Positions 14,368 through 21,124 of a DNA stretch of 21,151 bases are shown here, piece by piece. Source of the stretch: CAJXCL01 sp964394335 (lineage in GTDB: Bacteria; Nitrospinota; Nitrospinia; CAJXCL01); contig CAYMVZ010000035.1 in the NCBI GenBank assembly GCA_964394335.1, forward strand, positions 1-21,151. Direction: 5' to 3'. The position numbers and the translations under genes are program-made. The notes beneath the pieces were generated by a model, which saw only the letters and a list, made by a program, of their open reading frames with translations, was not told the origin of the DNA and did no database searches. Each line of letters begins with the position of its first letter. The stretch's first letter is position 1.

Positions 14368-15795
14368 TCAACCGGCTTTCAAAAAAGCCACAATATCATG
14401 AAGATTTTTCACCGAAAGAAGGTCTCTAAAATTCCCCGGCATAATAGACATGACCGCTGGTTTTCTATATCCCTTCCGGATTTTTTTAATATCTGCTTTT
14501 GGTATAGCCACTTCTGCTCCGTCTTTTTTGACGAGCGTAATTTTTTCATCATCTTGAGCTTTTATAAATCCTTCAACTTTTTTCTTGCCATCCGCATTTT
14601 TTTTCTTGAGCTTAACGGTTGATTTAATAGTATTCTTTGGGATAACTATCTTTTCGGTCCCTTTCAGGTTCATAACTTCAACAGAATCTTCTTTGTCCTC
14701 CAGGAACCACCCCTTTATTTTTTTATCGAAGGTTTTGATAACCACTTTAGGTTTGGTGCCGAACTTACCGCCTTTCAGTTTTTCTATAGGTATAGCTCTT
14801 TCTTCACCGGTGCTCAATTTAATCTTGGCTTCCGTATCGCTTACACCCGCGTCCACACCTGTAATAATCTCTCCGTCAACGGTCTCAAGCTTAATCGGCT
14901 CAAAACCGCTGGCAATAACAGCGCTCGGTTTTAGAATAGATTCAATAATAAATTCAGTAGACCTTGTGCCTCCCACGGTCGTCAGCACGGGACCTACTGT
15001 CCCTCCTTTATCTCCGAAAGTATGGCATTTAAAGCAGGGCGCCGGGCTTTCCGGATCAAAAAACATTTTCTTTCCTGCTTCCGCGTCTCCATCAATATAA
15101 GTTACAAAGGGAGATGCTGTTGCCGCTTCTTCCGTTGTTTTCTTTATTAAGTCATGAAATCTTTTTCCCGGACCCGTAGGATTCATTACCTGGTTGATAT
15201 CCGGTTCGCCATCCTGTGCCCAGAGATACATAATAACCGATTGAACATCCTCGAGATTTAAATTGATAGGCGCTTTATAGACATATGGCATCTCATTTTT
15301 AAATCCCGCTACAACATATCCCCCCGGTTCTCCCATGCATTCCCACAAATAATCTACCGGGGCCCATTGTTCGCCGGTTGCCTTAGTTCTTTCTTCGGCC
15401 CTCATAATTGTTCTTTCACCCATCGCGGTAAGCCTTGCGGGATCCGTGACAAAGTCTTTTCCAAGTTGAACACCGTGATTCGGGCACCTGACAGCGCTTC
15501 CCCTGGTTCCGAGGCTGTGACAGGTGGTGCATCTTCCTCTACCCCAGTAAATCGCCTCGCCGTTATCAGCGCTCACACCCGTTGCTCTCGCGACCATGCC
15601 TTTTTCACCGCCGGTCATCATGGTTATTTTCCATCCGACAAACATGTATGTCAAAACCAGACCGACTAAAAAAAGAAAAACTTTTCCTACTGCTCTAATC
15701 TCTGAACTCAAAGAGTCCCAAAAAAAACGCAGCGCAGCTAAAACAATTAAGAACAAAGCACCATAAAACGATACAAATAAGCCAAGAGTTTCCAT
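14368..15795 (-). CDS. Two-TM dihaem cytochrome c with planctomycete-type haem domain and beta repeats
   Basis: A 475-residue protein. TM helices lie at about 5-23 and 37-58. Cytochrome domain 1 has CTTCH (89-93) and probable Met169 (NEMPYVYK). Domain 2 has CFKCH (254-258) within the planctomycete/verrucomicrobial 'putative haem-binding' family: GDAEAGKKMFFDP, VGPVLTTVGG, ESILKPSAVIASGFEP, and the C-terminal SIMPGNFRDLLS with probable Met452. Between haem and Met are three successive beta-rich repeats (about 300-341, 351-394 and 404-441), each of the form V-DG-x-I-G...I-L-x-x-G-E-x-x-IP-x-x-x-I, where the family normally has one. GGGGGA precedes the ATG. Second gene after the bd-like oxidase, 167 bases downstream of it. 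Confidence 0.88.
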   Translation of the reverse strand: METLGLFVSFYGALFLIVLAALRFFWDSLSSEIRAVGKVFLFLVGLVLTYMFVGWKITMMTGGEKGMVARATGVSADNGEAIYWGRGRCTTCHSLGTRGSAVRCPNHGVQLGKDFVTDPARLTAMGERTIMRAEERTKATGEQWAPVDYLWECMGEPGGYVVAGFKNEMPYVYKAPINLNLEDVQSVIMYLWAQDGEPDINQVMNPTGPGKRFHDLIKKTTEEAATASPFVTYIDGDAEAGKKMFFDPESPAPCFKCHTFGDKGGTVGPVLTTVGGTRSTEFIIESILKPSAVIASGFEPIKLETVDGEIITGVDAGVSDTEAKIKLSTGEERAIPIEKLKGGKFGTKPKVVIKTFDKKIKGWFLEDKEDSVEVMNLKGTEKIVIPKNTIKSTVKLKKKNADGKKKVEGFIKAQDDEKITLVKKDGAEVAIPKADIKKIRKGYRKPAVMSIMPGNFRDLLSVKNLHDIVAFLKAG

Positions 15796-15868
15796 TTCTT
15801 TTTTTCCCCCTTAATTTAGTTATTTATTATTTGTTGTCTATTATTTTTTTGAATAACTATTAACTCAG

Positions 15869-15956
15869 ATTCCCTCTTTCGCGGGAATGACATTTTACTT
15901 CGTTCTTGTCATTCTCTTTGTTCTATCTTGTCATGCCCGACTTGATCGGGAATCTA
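15869..15956. repeat. Composite of palindromic repeat fragments
   Basis: Two hairpin modules of the GTCATTCCCG family, 'gattccctctttcgcgggaa' followed by TGACA (15869-15893) and 'gtcatgcccgacttgatcgg' followed by GAATC (about 15931-15955), separated by AT-rich sequence. They fill the 167-base gap between the bd-like gene and the next cytochrome gene. They may stabilise or attenuate the polycistronic mRNA; this is inference. Confidence 0.6.
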
Positions 15957-15962
15957 TAAATA

Positions 15963-18203
15963 TTATGAAGCTGCTGATCCGGGCGCTTCTGCCACTGCTC
16001 CTGGTACTGCTTCCTGAACCTCGTCCACTCTGTGCTCCTCTTTAGGATGAGCCAGAGTAGAGAGCCAGAACCCGAACGCTATAATTGAAAGCGTTAGGAA
16101 AACAGCAGTACTCACAATCATCGTCAGCCACATGTTATCCAGAGTAAAGGACCATTGAGAAGTATCCTCCATAATACCAAAGAGATGCCAGTTTACCCGC
16201 AGCCCGGACCTGATAAATCCCATCAGTCCCATATTAAAGGCTATAATAATGGTAAGGGCAATCAGGGCATACTGAGACCGCTCCGGAATCTTGCCCCACC
16301 GGATTGGCGCGATTTCTTTCGCGTCTTTAAAGGCAAAGACATCAATCGTAACCACTAAGATGATACAGGAAATCAGCTCGAGGAACTGGCTCACGGCAAC
16401 GTTTCTAAGGAACGGACTGGCCTTTTCCATTACTAAAAATCCTTCATACCCAAACCAGCCGGTCACAATAATGCCGGTCCCAAAAAGGTATAAATACTGT
16501 CCCGCGACAGGTTTATTAAAGACTAAGGCAAGAACGCAGGCACATATAACCAGGAAATTATTTGTAAAAAGAGCCATTCCCGCCATCTTGAAAAACCCCC
16601 TCCTCATTTCATCATCGGGAAGGTCAAGTGTCGCCGGGTCCAGGGTATATAAATAGACGGCATACTGTCCCACGAGTAAAATACAGATAAGGCCAGCAAT
16701 AGGAATCGCGATGTAGGGCGCTTTACCCTGTTGTGAGATAGGCACGAGGTCTTTTTTATTTCCCCTTCTGTAAAGGACAAAACTAAAAAAAGTGGAAAGG
16801 ATAATCATATTCACCACGGCATTTTTTGCCGGCATCAGACCCGCGAATTTCAAAGTAGGGTGAAACTGCCCGCCACCCATTTGCGCTGATTCTTCCCCGC
16901 TCAGAGGCATGTTGTGCGGCGTCAGCCATATCATAAAAGATACGACAACCGCGCCAATAAGGAATTTGTACCACTTATGGTATCGTTCCGACCCAGGAAT
17001 TCTGCACATACCGGACCAGAGGTAATAAGTACTCACAAGGAAAAGACCTCCCACCAGCATTGCCTGAATGATAAATGTCCAGGAGAAATCTCCTCCCATC
17101 ATGTTGTTTCCCATAACCGCGCTGTTGCTGTATACCTGTCTGCCAAGATAATAACCGGCAAAAGGAAGCGGTATTAAACCGCAGAGGCCTACAAAATTAC
17201 TGACATAACCCATCCAGTCGTAATGGGCCTTCTCTTCATGAGTAGTCGCCCCTATAAACTTAACAGCGGCATAGGACCCGCCGACAAACCCTCCGAAGGC
17301 AAGGTTGCCGAGCAGCCTGTGAATTGCAACAGGTCCCCAGAGAGGATTAATAACTGCCTCCCAGGCGCTTATCGTAATTTGTCCTGCTTCATTGACACCA
17401 ACCGGGCTCATCATGAAAGAAGCCCAGGAATTGGCCAGATACATAATCCAGGTGCCAAATATATTGAGCCAGACGCCGAGGAAAATATGAAATCCTTTAC
17501 TATGGTTAATCGCTAAAAATGAAACTCCCGCAAGAATAATGGTACACCCGATAAGGGACGGCTGATCTCCTGTGAGATAATAGAACTTTTCCCCATCTTC
17601 TAATATCTTATAGGGCATTACAGCTTTCACGTCTATAGTAAACAAAAAACCGTACACTGTTATGACCCACCCCAGTGACTGAAATAGAGTCCTCCACTTC
17701 TTCGCAATCAGAGTTTTAGCGTCTGCAAAGGCATGCCAGCCGTAATAATAAATGTAAAGGGTGAATGTCTCGCCAAAGAACAGGAGGGCGTATACCCACA
17801 TAACATCTTTAAACATAGTGCTCATAAAACCCCAGAAGGTGGGATAGAGGGTCATGAGAGCAAATGCCAGGGTCCCGCCTAACGCAGCAGTTACAGCGTA
17901 AGCAACGGACAGCAGGCTGCAAAATTCATAAGCGAGATCATCGAATTTCTTGCTTTTCGATTTGAAACCCACGTATTCAATCACCACCACAAACATGGGG
18001 ATTGCAAGAACAAAAGAACCCATATAGAGATGCATCTGGGCAATAAACCAGATGACCTTCCTGGATGGCAACCCCAGAATCTGGTTGTACGTGCTATCAA
18101 ATTTTGCCGCGAATGCTGGCTCTACCAGGGCAAAAATAAAAGCAATGGCTGCCAGTCCCGCCAGCATACAAGTACGAATTAAGTTCCGTCCTTGACTAAA
18201 CAT
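15963..18203 (-). CDS. Single-chain cytochrome bd-like oxidase subunit (CydA-related, non-quinol type)
   Basis: A 746-residue membrane protein with about 16 TM helices after a signal-like N-terminus. The first half aligns with CydA. His58 (QMHLYMGSF) corresponds to E. coli His19, His295 (PVAIHRLLGN) to His186, Met382 (IIQAMLVGG) to Met393, and Glu145 (LFFGETFTLYIYYYGW) to Glu107. ANSWASFMMSPVG matches the NGWMQ(Y/N)PVG segment. The position of Glu99 is Val137. The quinol-site motif GWxxxExGRQPW is replaced by a segment reading MIWLTPHNMP with His430. About 290 extra residues with 6-7 helices follow, and no cydB lies nearby. It therefore probably takes electrons from cytochromes c or the cupredoxin rather than quinol; similar bd-like proteins are known in nitrite oxidisers and planctomycetes. 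Ribosome binding site AAGGAGG lies before the ATG. Confidence 0.85.
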   Translation of the reverse strand: MFSQGRNLIRTCMLAGLAAIAFIFALVEPAFAAKFDSTYNQILGLPSRKVIWFIAQMHLYMGSFVLAIPMFVVVIEYVGFKSKSKKFDDLAYEFCSLLSVAYAVTAALGGTLAFALMTLYPTFWGFMSTMFKDVMWVYALLFFGETFTLYIYYYGWHAFADAKTLIAKKWRTLFQSLGWVITVYGFLFTIDVKAVMPYKILEDGEKFYYLTGDQPSLIGCTIILAGVSFLAINHSKGFHIFLGVWLNIFGTWIMYLANSWASFMMSPVGVNEAGQITISAWEAVINPLWGPVAIHRLLGNLAFGGFVGGSYAAVKFIGATTHEEKAHYDWMGYVSNFVGLCGLIPLPFAGYYLGRQVYSNSAVMGNNMMGGDFSWTFIIQAMLVGGLFLVSTYYLWSGMCRIPGSERYHKWYKFLIGAVVVSFMIWLTPHNMPLSGEESAQMGGGQFHPTLKFAGLMPAKNAVVNMIILSTFFSFVLYRRGNKKDLVPISQQGKAPYIAIPIAGLICILLVGQYAVYLYTLDPATLDLPDDEMRRGFFKMAGMALFTNNFLVICACVLALVFNKPVAGQYLYLFGTGIIVTGWFGYEGFLVMEKASPFLRNVAVSQFLELISCIILVVTIDVFAFKDAKEIAPIRWGKIPERSQYALIALTIIIAFNMGLMGFIRSGLRVNWHLFGIMEDTSQWSFTLDNMWLTMIVSTAVFLTLSIIAFGFWLSTLAHPKEEHRVDEVQEAVPGAVAEAPGSAAS

Positions 18204-18269
18204 ACGTTTACCTCCTTAAATATAAAAAAGTTTATTAAAATTTAAAGTTGATTGACCGCATTCTATTAT

Positions 18270-18383
18270 TGTCATTCCCGGGTGAGCGGGAATGACAATA
18301 CGGAAACGCGGTAAACAAACAAGTTAGATTCCCGCTAAAACTTGCCCTCGAACGCTTTAATCGGGGAACACGCGGGAATGACA
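18270..18383. repeat. MITE-like palindromic element, copy 3
   Basis: A 114-bp element between the cupredoxin and bd-like genes. It starts with the perfect hairpin TGTCATTCCCG-ggtgag-CGGGAATGACA (18270-18297), and its right part (18329-18383) is nearly identical to 8119-8175. The ends again read TGTCATTCCCG and CGGGAATGACA. Confidence 0.75.
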
Positions 18384-18391
18384 CTTTAACT

Positions 18392-19069
18392 TTATTTTGA
18401 CAACTCGATATCGAGAGTTGTGTCTCCAGCAACTTTCACTTCTTTTTCACTTTCCCCTAAAGTTTCATGCCATATTTTTATTGTATATGAACCGTCAGGT
18501 ATGTTGGCAATTTTATAGGATCCGTCTTTTCCTGAAACAGCGGCGTAAGGTGTTTCTACAACAGCAAAGTAACCGTTCATCCATTCATGAATATCACACT
18601 TCACCGGGTATATTTCCGCGACTTCAACCGCCTCTTCAGGAAGTACATGAGCTAAATCATCTCCGGGCTGAGCAAAATTTACCGCCTCGTTTTCATCGGC
18701 AAAGGAATGAATATTATGAGTTAAACCATCTTTATTATTTAATGTTACTTTTGCTCCCGCTTGAATAAGGGACACATGGGGTTGAAAGCTGCAATTATTC
18801 TGATCGGTATCAACAGCAGGAGCATCTCCAGCTTCTCCTTCAATCTGGAGGACTGCGTACTGAAGACCACCGTCGCTGACCAACAGTTTTTCTACAATGA
18901 GGTCCCCTTTGGTTCCGCAAACATTGGGATCTTTTGTTATCTTTACTTTTTTCGGCGCTTTGGCCTTCCCTGCAAATTTAACCTTTCCACTGATAGAACC
19001 GGCGTCCGCTAATCCGGTTAAAGCAAACATCATTACTCCCGAACAAAAAACAGCAAAAAACTTTTTCAT
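18392..19069 (-). CDS. Periplasmic cupredoxin with C-terminal carboxypeptidase-regulatory-like domain
   Basis: A 225-residue exported protein. A signal peptide (about 1-23, ending LADAG) is followed by a beta-sandwich region and a cupredoxin core. Type 1 copper ligands (numbering +6 from this start) are His124 or His127 in THNIHSF and Cys164, His167 and Met170 in VKCDIHEWM. The C-x2-H-x2-M spacing is that of amicyanin, and such proteins are often annotated 'methylamine utilization protein'. Residues about 176-230 form a small carboxypeptidase-regulatory-like beta domain (AAVSGKDGSYKIANIPDGSY, then IKIWHE). It is a plausible soluble electron carrier for the cluster. The ATG at 19069 has a perfect AGGAGG at 19084-19079; the TTG at 19087 overlaps that site and is unlikely. 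First gene of the minus-strand cluster. Confidence 0.87.
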   Translation of the reverse strand: MKKFFAVFCSGVMMFALTGLADAGSISGKVKFAGKAKAPKKVKITKDPNVCGTKGDLIVEKLLVSDGGLQYAVLQIEGEAGDAPAVDTDQNNCSFQPHVSLIQAGAKVTLNNKDGLTHNIHSFADENEAVNFAQPGDDLAHVLPEEAVEVAEIYPVKCDIHEWMNGYFAVVETPYAAVSGKDGSYKIANIPDGSYTIKIWHETLGESEKEVKVAGDTTLDIELSK

Positions 19070-19203
19070 ACCTTTCTTCCTCCTCAAAAAAAATATTAGA
19101 AAAAAATTAAAATTTTATAAAGACTCAATCTAAACAAAATATGTAAGGATTATCACAGAAAATTGTGGTTGCAACTTAAGGTGAGGCAATTTTGCCTAAC
19201 TAA

Positions 19204-19221
19204 ATGCGACACTATTTCCCA
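19204..19221 (-). promoter_or_regulatory. Possible sigma-54 promoter of the respiratory cluster
   Basis: The minus strand reads TGGGAAATAGTGTCGCAT. The invariant GG and GC are 10 nt apart (GG at 19219-19218, GC at 19207-19206), and the -12 part TCGCA is close to TTGCA. The -24 part is a poor match to TGGCAC. A sigma-70-like TTGCAA...TAATCC lies further downstream, so this call is tentative. Confidence 0.3.
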
Positions 19222-19280
19222 TCAACGAAATTGAAGAGCGATATAATAACCTCAACAAATCTTTTTTGTCAAGAAAAAAA

Positions 19281-19324
19281 TCCCCTATTGAACTCAAAAA
19301 AATATATTTTCATTCAATAGGGGA
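19281..19324. promoter_or_regulatory. 12-bp inverted repeat, candidate enhancer/activator site
   Basis: Perfect arms TCCCCTATTGAA (19281-19292) and TTCAATAGGGGA (19313-19324), separated by 20 AT-rich bases. It lies about 60-120 bp upstream of the possible sigma-54 promoter and about 180 bp before the divergent activator gene, which is the usual geometry for an enhancer-binding protein. It has no T-tract, so a terminator is unlikely. Confidence 0.5.
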
Positions 19325-19469
19325 TTCCCATAGCAGCAGTTTTTATGCCACTGTGGTTTCCTCCTGGGGTTTAAACAAATTTCTCTTGAAAAGTCAATTA
19401 TTTAAAAACAATGAGGGAGAAAGCGAGTTTGTAAAATTTGGTTCAATATAAAACAGTTCCCCGTTTTAA

Positions 19470-19498
19470 TTGAAACATCTGTTTCATTATGATATTAT
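19470..19498 (+). promoter_or_regulatory. Promoter of the sigma-54 regulator, with palindrome over the -35 box
   Basis: TTGAAA (19470-19475), 17-nt spacer, TATTAT (19493-19498). The palindrome GAAACA-TC-TGTTTC (19472-19485) overlaps the -35 box. The ATG at 19505 is only 6 nt from the -10 box, so transcription should begin at or next to the start codon (leaderless). No Shine-Dalgarno sequence is present, in agreement. Confidence 0.6.
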
Positions 19499-19504
19499 TT
19501 TTTT

Positions 19505-20926
19505 ATGAAAAATCTTAATGAAGAATTTTATATTTTCAGAGAAGTAATCAGTAACGCTCTCCCTATGGTATTTTTTACCCATCCTTTTAAACACTCAAAA
19601 GATGTCGAAATGGCTCGTATTCGATTTATCAATAAAAATCTGTTGAAAGTGACTGGCCTTACTGACAGAGAAATAGATGAAATGGTTGGAGAAAACTTTA
19701 AGAATATGATGCTTAAACTTATCAGCTACAAAGATTCTGTAGCAGAATATTTTGAAAAATTAAGTGGATTACATAAAGTGGAAGGGATGGAACTCCTGCT
19801 TGATAATCGTAATGGAGAGAATTTAGCCGTTAATGCAACCAGCCGCTGCATTAAAATTGATGAAGGCTGGTATGCTCAGGGGATATTCGCCGATAAAACC
19901 CCTGAAAAAAAATTAGAGAAACAGATCAGGACGTCACAAAGTAAGATAAAAGCTCTTCAAACCGAATTAAACAAAATTCATACGGAAGATATTGTCTATA
20001 GTAGCCCTGAGATGAAAAGGGTGCTAAAACTGGCCGCGAAAGTTGCAGACCTTTCCACTACAGTCTTAATTCAAGGAGAAACCGGGACAGGTAAAGAACT
20101 GATAGCCAGGGCGATACACAGGAACGGGAACAGGTCTGCCAAACCATTCTTTACAGTCAATTGCGGCGCTTTACCGGAAACCCTTTTGGAAAGTGAGTTG
20201 TTCGGGCATGTTAAAGGCTCCTTTACCGGCGCAATTTTCGACAGGAGCGGTTATTTTGAGGCAGCGGATGGCGGGACCATATTCCTGGATGAAATTGGTG
20301 AATTGTCCCCTTCCACCCAGGTTAAGCTTTTAAGGGTATTAGAAGAACAAACCATACGCCCTTTGGGAAGCAATTTATCAATTAAAATCGACGTTCGCAT
20401 TATTGCCGCAACTCATAGAAACCTCACAGAGGAAATGCATCAGAACAGGTTTCGGGATGATCTTTTTTTCCGCTTAGCTGTACTTCCCATTAACATTCCC
20501 CCGCTTAGAGAACGGCTTGAAGATATTTTGCCGCTTACGAATCATTTTATAAGGCGTTTCTGTGAAAAATTGGGCAGTCCTGTAAAAGGGATATCTCCCC
20601 AGGCTGTTGATAAATTTTTTGTCTACTCATGGCCCGGTAACGCACGAGAACTACAAAATGTGATTGAACGGGCCTTAATTCTCTGTATAGAAGATCATTT
20701 ACAACCTTCTCATCTTCTGTTTGATCTGAGTCAAACAAAAGCTAAATCAAGCAACATTCCGGATGGAAATTCTACAGGGCAGTTTCATTTAAAAAACGTG
20801 GAATACGAAGAAATACAACGGGCACTGCGTGAGTGCGACGGGAACAGGTCGAAGGCGTCAAAAAAACTGGGAATTGCAAGATCCACCCTCTGGCGCAAAC
20901 TGAATCAGCAAAAAGCCTTAAAATGA
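19505..20926 (+). CDS. Sigma-54-dependent transcriptional activator with N-terminal PAS-like sensor
   Basis: A 473-residue bacterial enhancer-binding protein. The N-terminal about 130 residues look like a PAS-type sensory domain (FINKNLLKVTGLTDREIDEM, then VNATSRCIKIDEGWY), followed by a short coiled coil (about 133-160). The AAA+ domain has Walker A GETGTGKE (191-198), the sigma-54 contact loop as GSFTGA (238-243) instead of the usual GAFTGA, and Walker B GTIFLDEIGE (257-266), plus an Arg-finger region ending FRDDLFFRLAVLPI. A Fis-type helix-turn-helix closes the protein (NRSKASKKLGIARSTLWRKL). There is no receiver domain, so it is not a classical response regulator; the signal may be sensed directly by the PAS domain. 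It is divergent from the respiratory cluster and a likely regulator of it. Confidence 0.92.
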   Translation: MKNLNEEFYIFREVISNALPMVFFTHPFKHSKDVEMARIRFINKNLLKVTGLTDREIDEMVGENFKNMMLKLISYKDSVAEYFEKLSGLHKVEGMELLLDNRNGENLAVNATSRCIKIDEGWYAQGIFADKTPEKKLEKQIRTSQSKIKALQTELNKIHTEDIVYSSPEMKRVLKLAAKVADLSTTVLIQGETGTGKELIARAIHRNGNRSAKPFFTVNCGALPETLLESELFGHVKGSFTGAIFDRSGYFEAADGGTIFLDEIGELSPSTQVKLLRVLEEQTIRPLGSNLSIKIDVRIIAATHRNLTEEMHQNRFRDDLFFRLAVLPINIPPLRERLEDILPLTNHFIRRFCEKLGSPVKGISPQAVDKFFVYSWPGNARELQNVIERALILCIEDHLQPSHLLFDLSQTKAKSSNIPDGNSTGQFHLKNVEYEEIQRALRECDGNRSKASKKLGIARSTLWRKLNQQKALK

Positions 20927-20950
20927 GATTTTTAATCTTTCAATTAACAA

Positions 20951-21124
20951 TTAGGATAATTGATCTGCTTTCGCAGCCAGGATAAAATCGCTCTCAGTTA
21001 AACCATCAACTTTCTCTGTCCAGATGGTTAATTTGAAAGTGCTTCGCGAGCGCATTCCTCGCAGCTCTGCTGCGGGGTTAGCGAGTGAACTTAAAATAAA
21101 ATTATACTCTACACTGAGGATTCC
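20951..21124 (-). pseudogene. phhB: 3' remnant of pterin-4a-carbinolamine dehydratase, interrupted by repeats
   Basis: Minus-strand translation ends with FKLTIWTEKVDGLTESDF followed by ILAAKADQLS and a stop. This is the unmistakable C-terminus of 4a-hydroxytetrahydrobiopterin dehydratase (PhhB/DCoH), whose substrate is the pterin carbinolamine formed by phenylalanine hydroxylase. Upstream in the same frame is a VEYNF segment that also fits the family (equivalent of the strand before the LWT strand). Between them about 18-20 foreign residues (LSSLANPAAELRGMRSRS) are encoded by a palindromic repeat inserted in frame. Further upstream a second copy of the repeat brings an in-frame TGA (21127-21125). 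The full gene (about 95-110 codons) is therefore not intact as read. Whether the missing 5' part exists lies beyond the window. Confidence 0.7.
21038..21092. repeat. Palindromic repeat, copy A (inside the phhB remnant)
   Basis: Core palindrome CGCAGC-TCT-GCTGCG (21060-21074), flanked by looser inverted ends (agtgcttcgcgagcg / gcgagtgaactt). A 24-base block (21054-21077) recurs at 21120-21143. Confidence 0.75.

Larger units (their letters stand above)
19070..19504. other. Divergent regulatory region, cupredoxin cluster versus sigma-54 regulator
   Basis: A non-coding stretch of 435 bases. It holds a possible sigma-54 promoter for the minus-strand cluster, a short palindrome AGGCAA-TT-TTGCCT (19184-19197) near its predicted transcription start, a 12-bp inverted repeat (19281-19324) and the sigma-70 promoter of the regulator gene. 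The open frame from a TTG at 19266 crosses the inverted repeat and is not thought to be a gene. Confidence 0.55.

Noticed and set aside
17132..17149. LGRQVY in the bd-like protein as a remnant of the quinol motif GRQPW
   Set aside because: It lies before the Met382 haem ligand, whereas GRQPW follows the Met in CydA; the positional equivalent is the WLTPHNMP segment.
11409..18203. Interpretation as a nitrite oxidoreductase (nxr) operon
   Set aside because: The EB_dh domain and cytochromes recall nxr gene neighbourhoods, but no molybdopterin alpha subunit or iron-sulfur beta subunit is present in the window.
19266..19451. Open frame of 61 codons in the regulator-cupredoxin intergenic region
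   Set aside because: It starts with TTG without a ribosome binding site, runs straight through the 12-bp inverted repeat and has no family resemblance; better explained as regulatory DNA.
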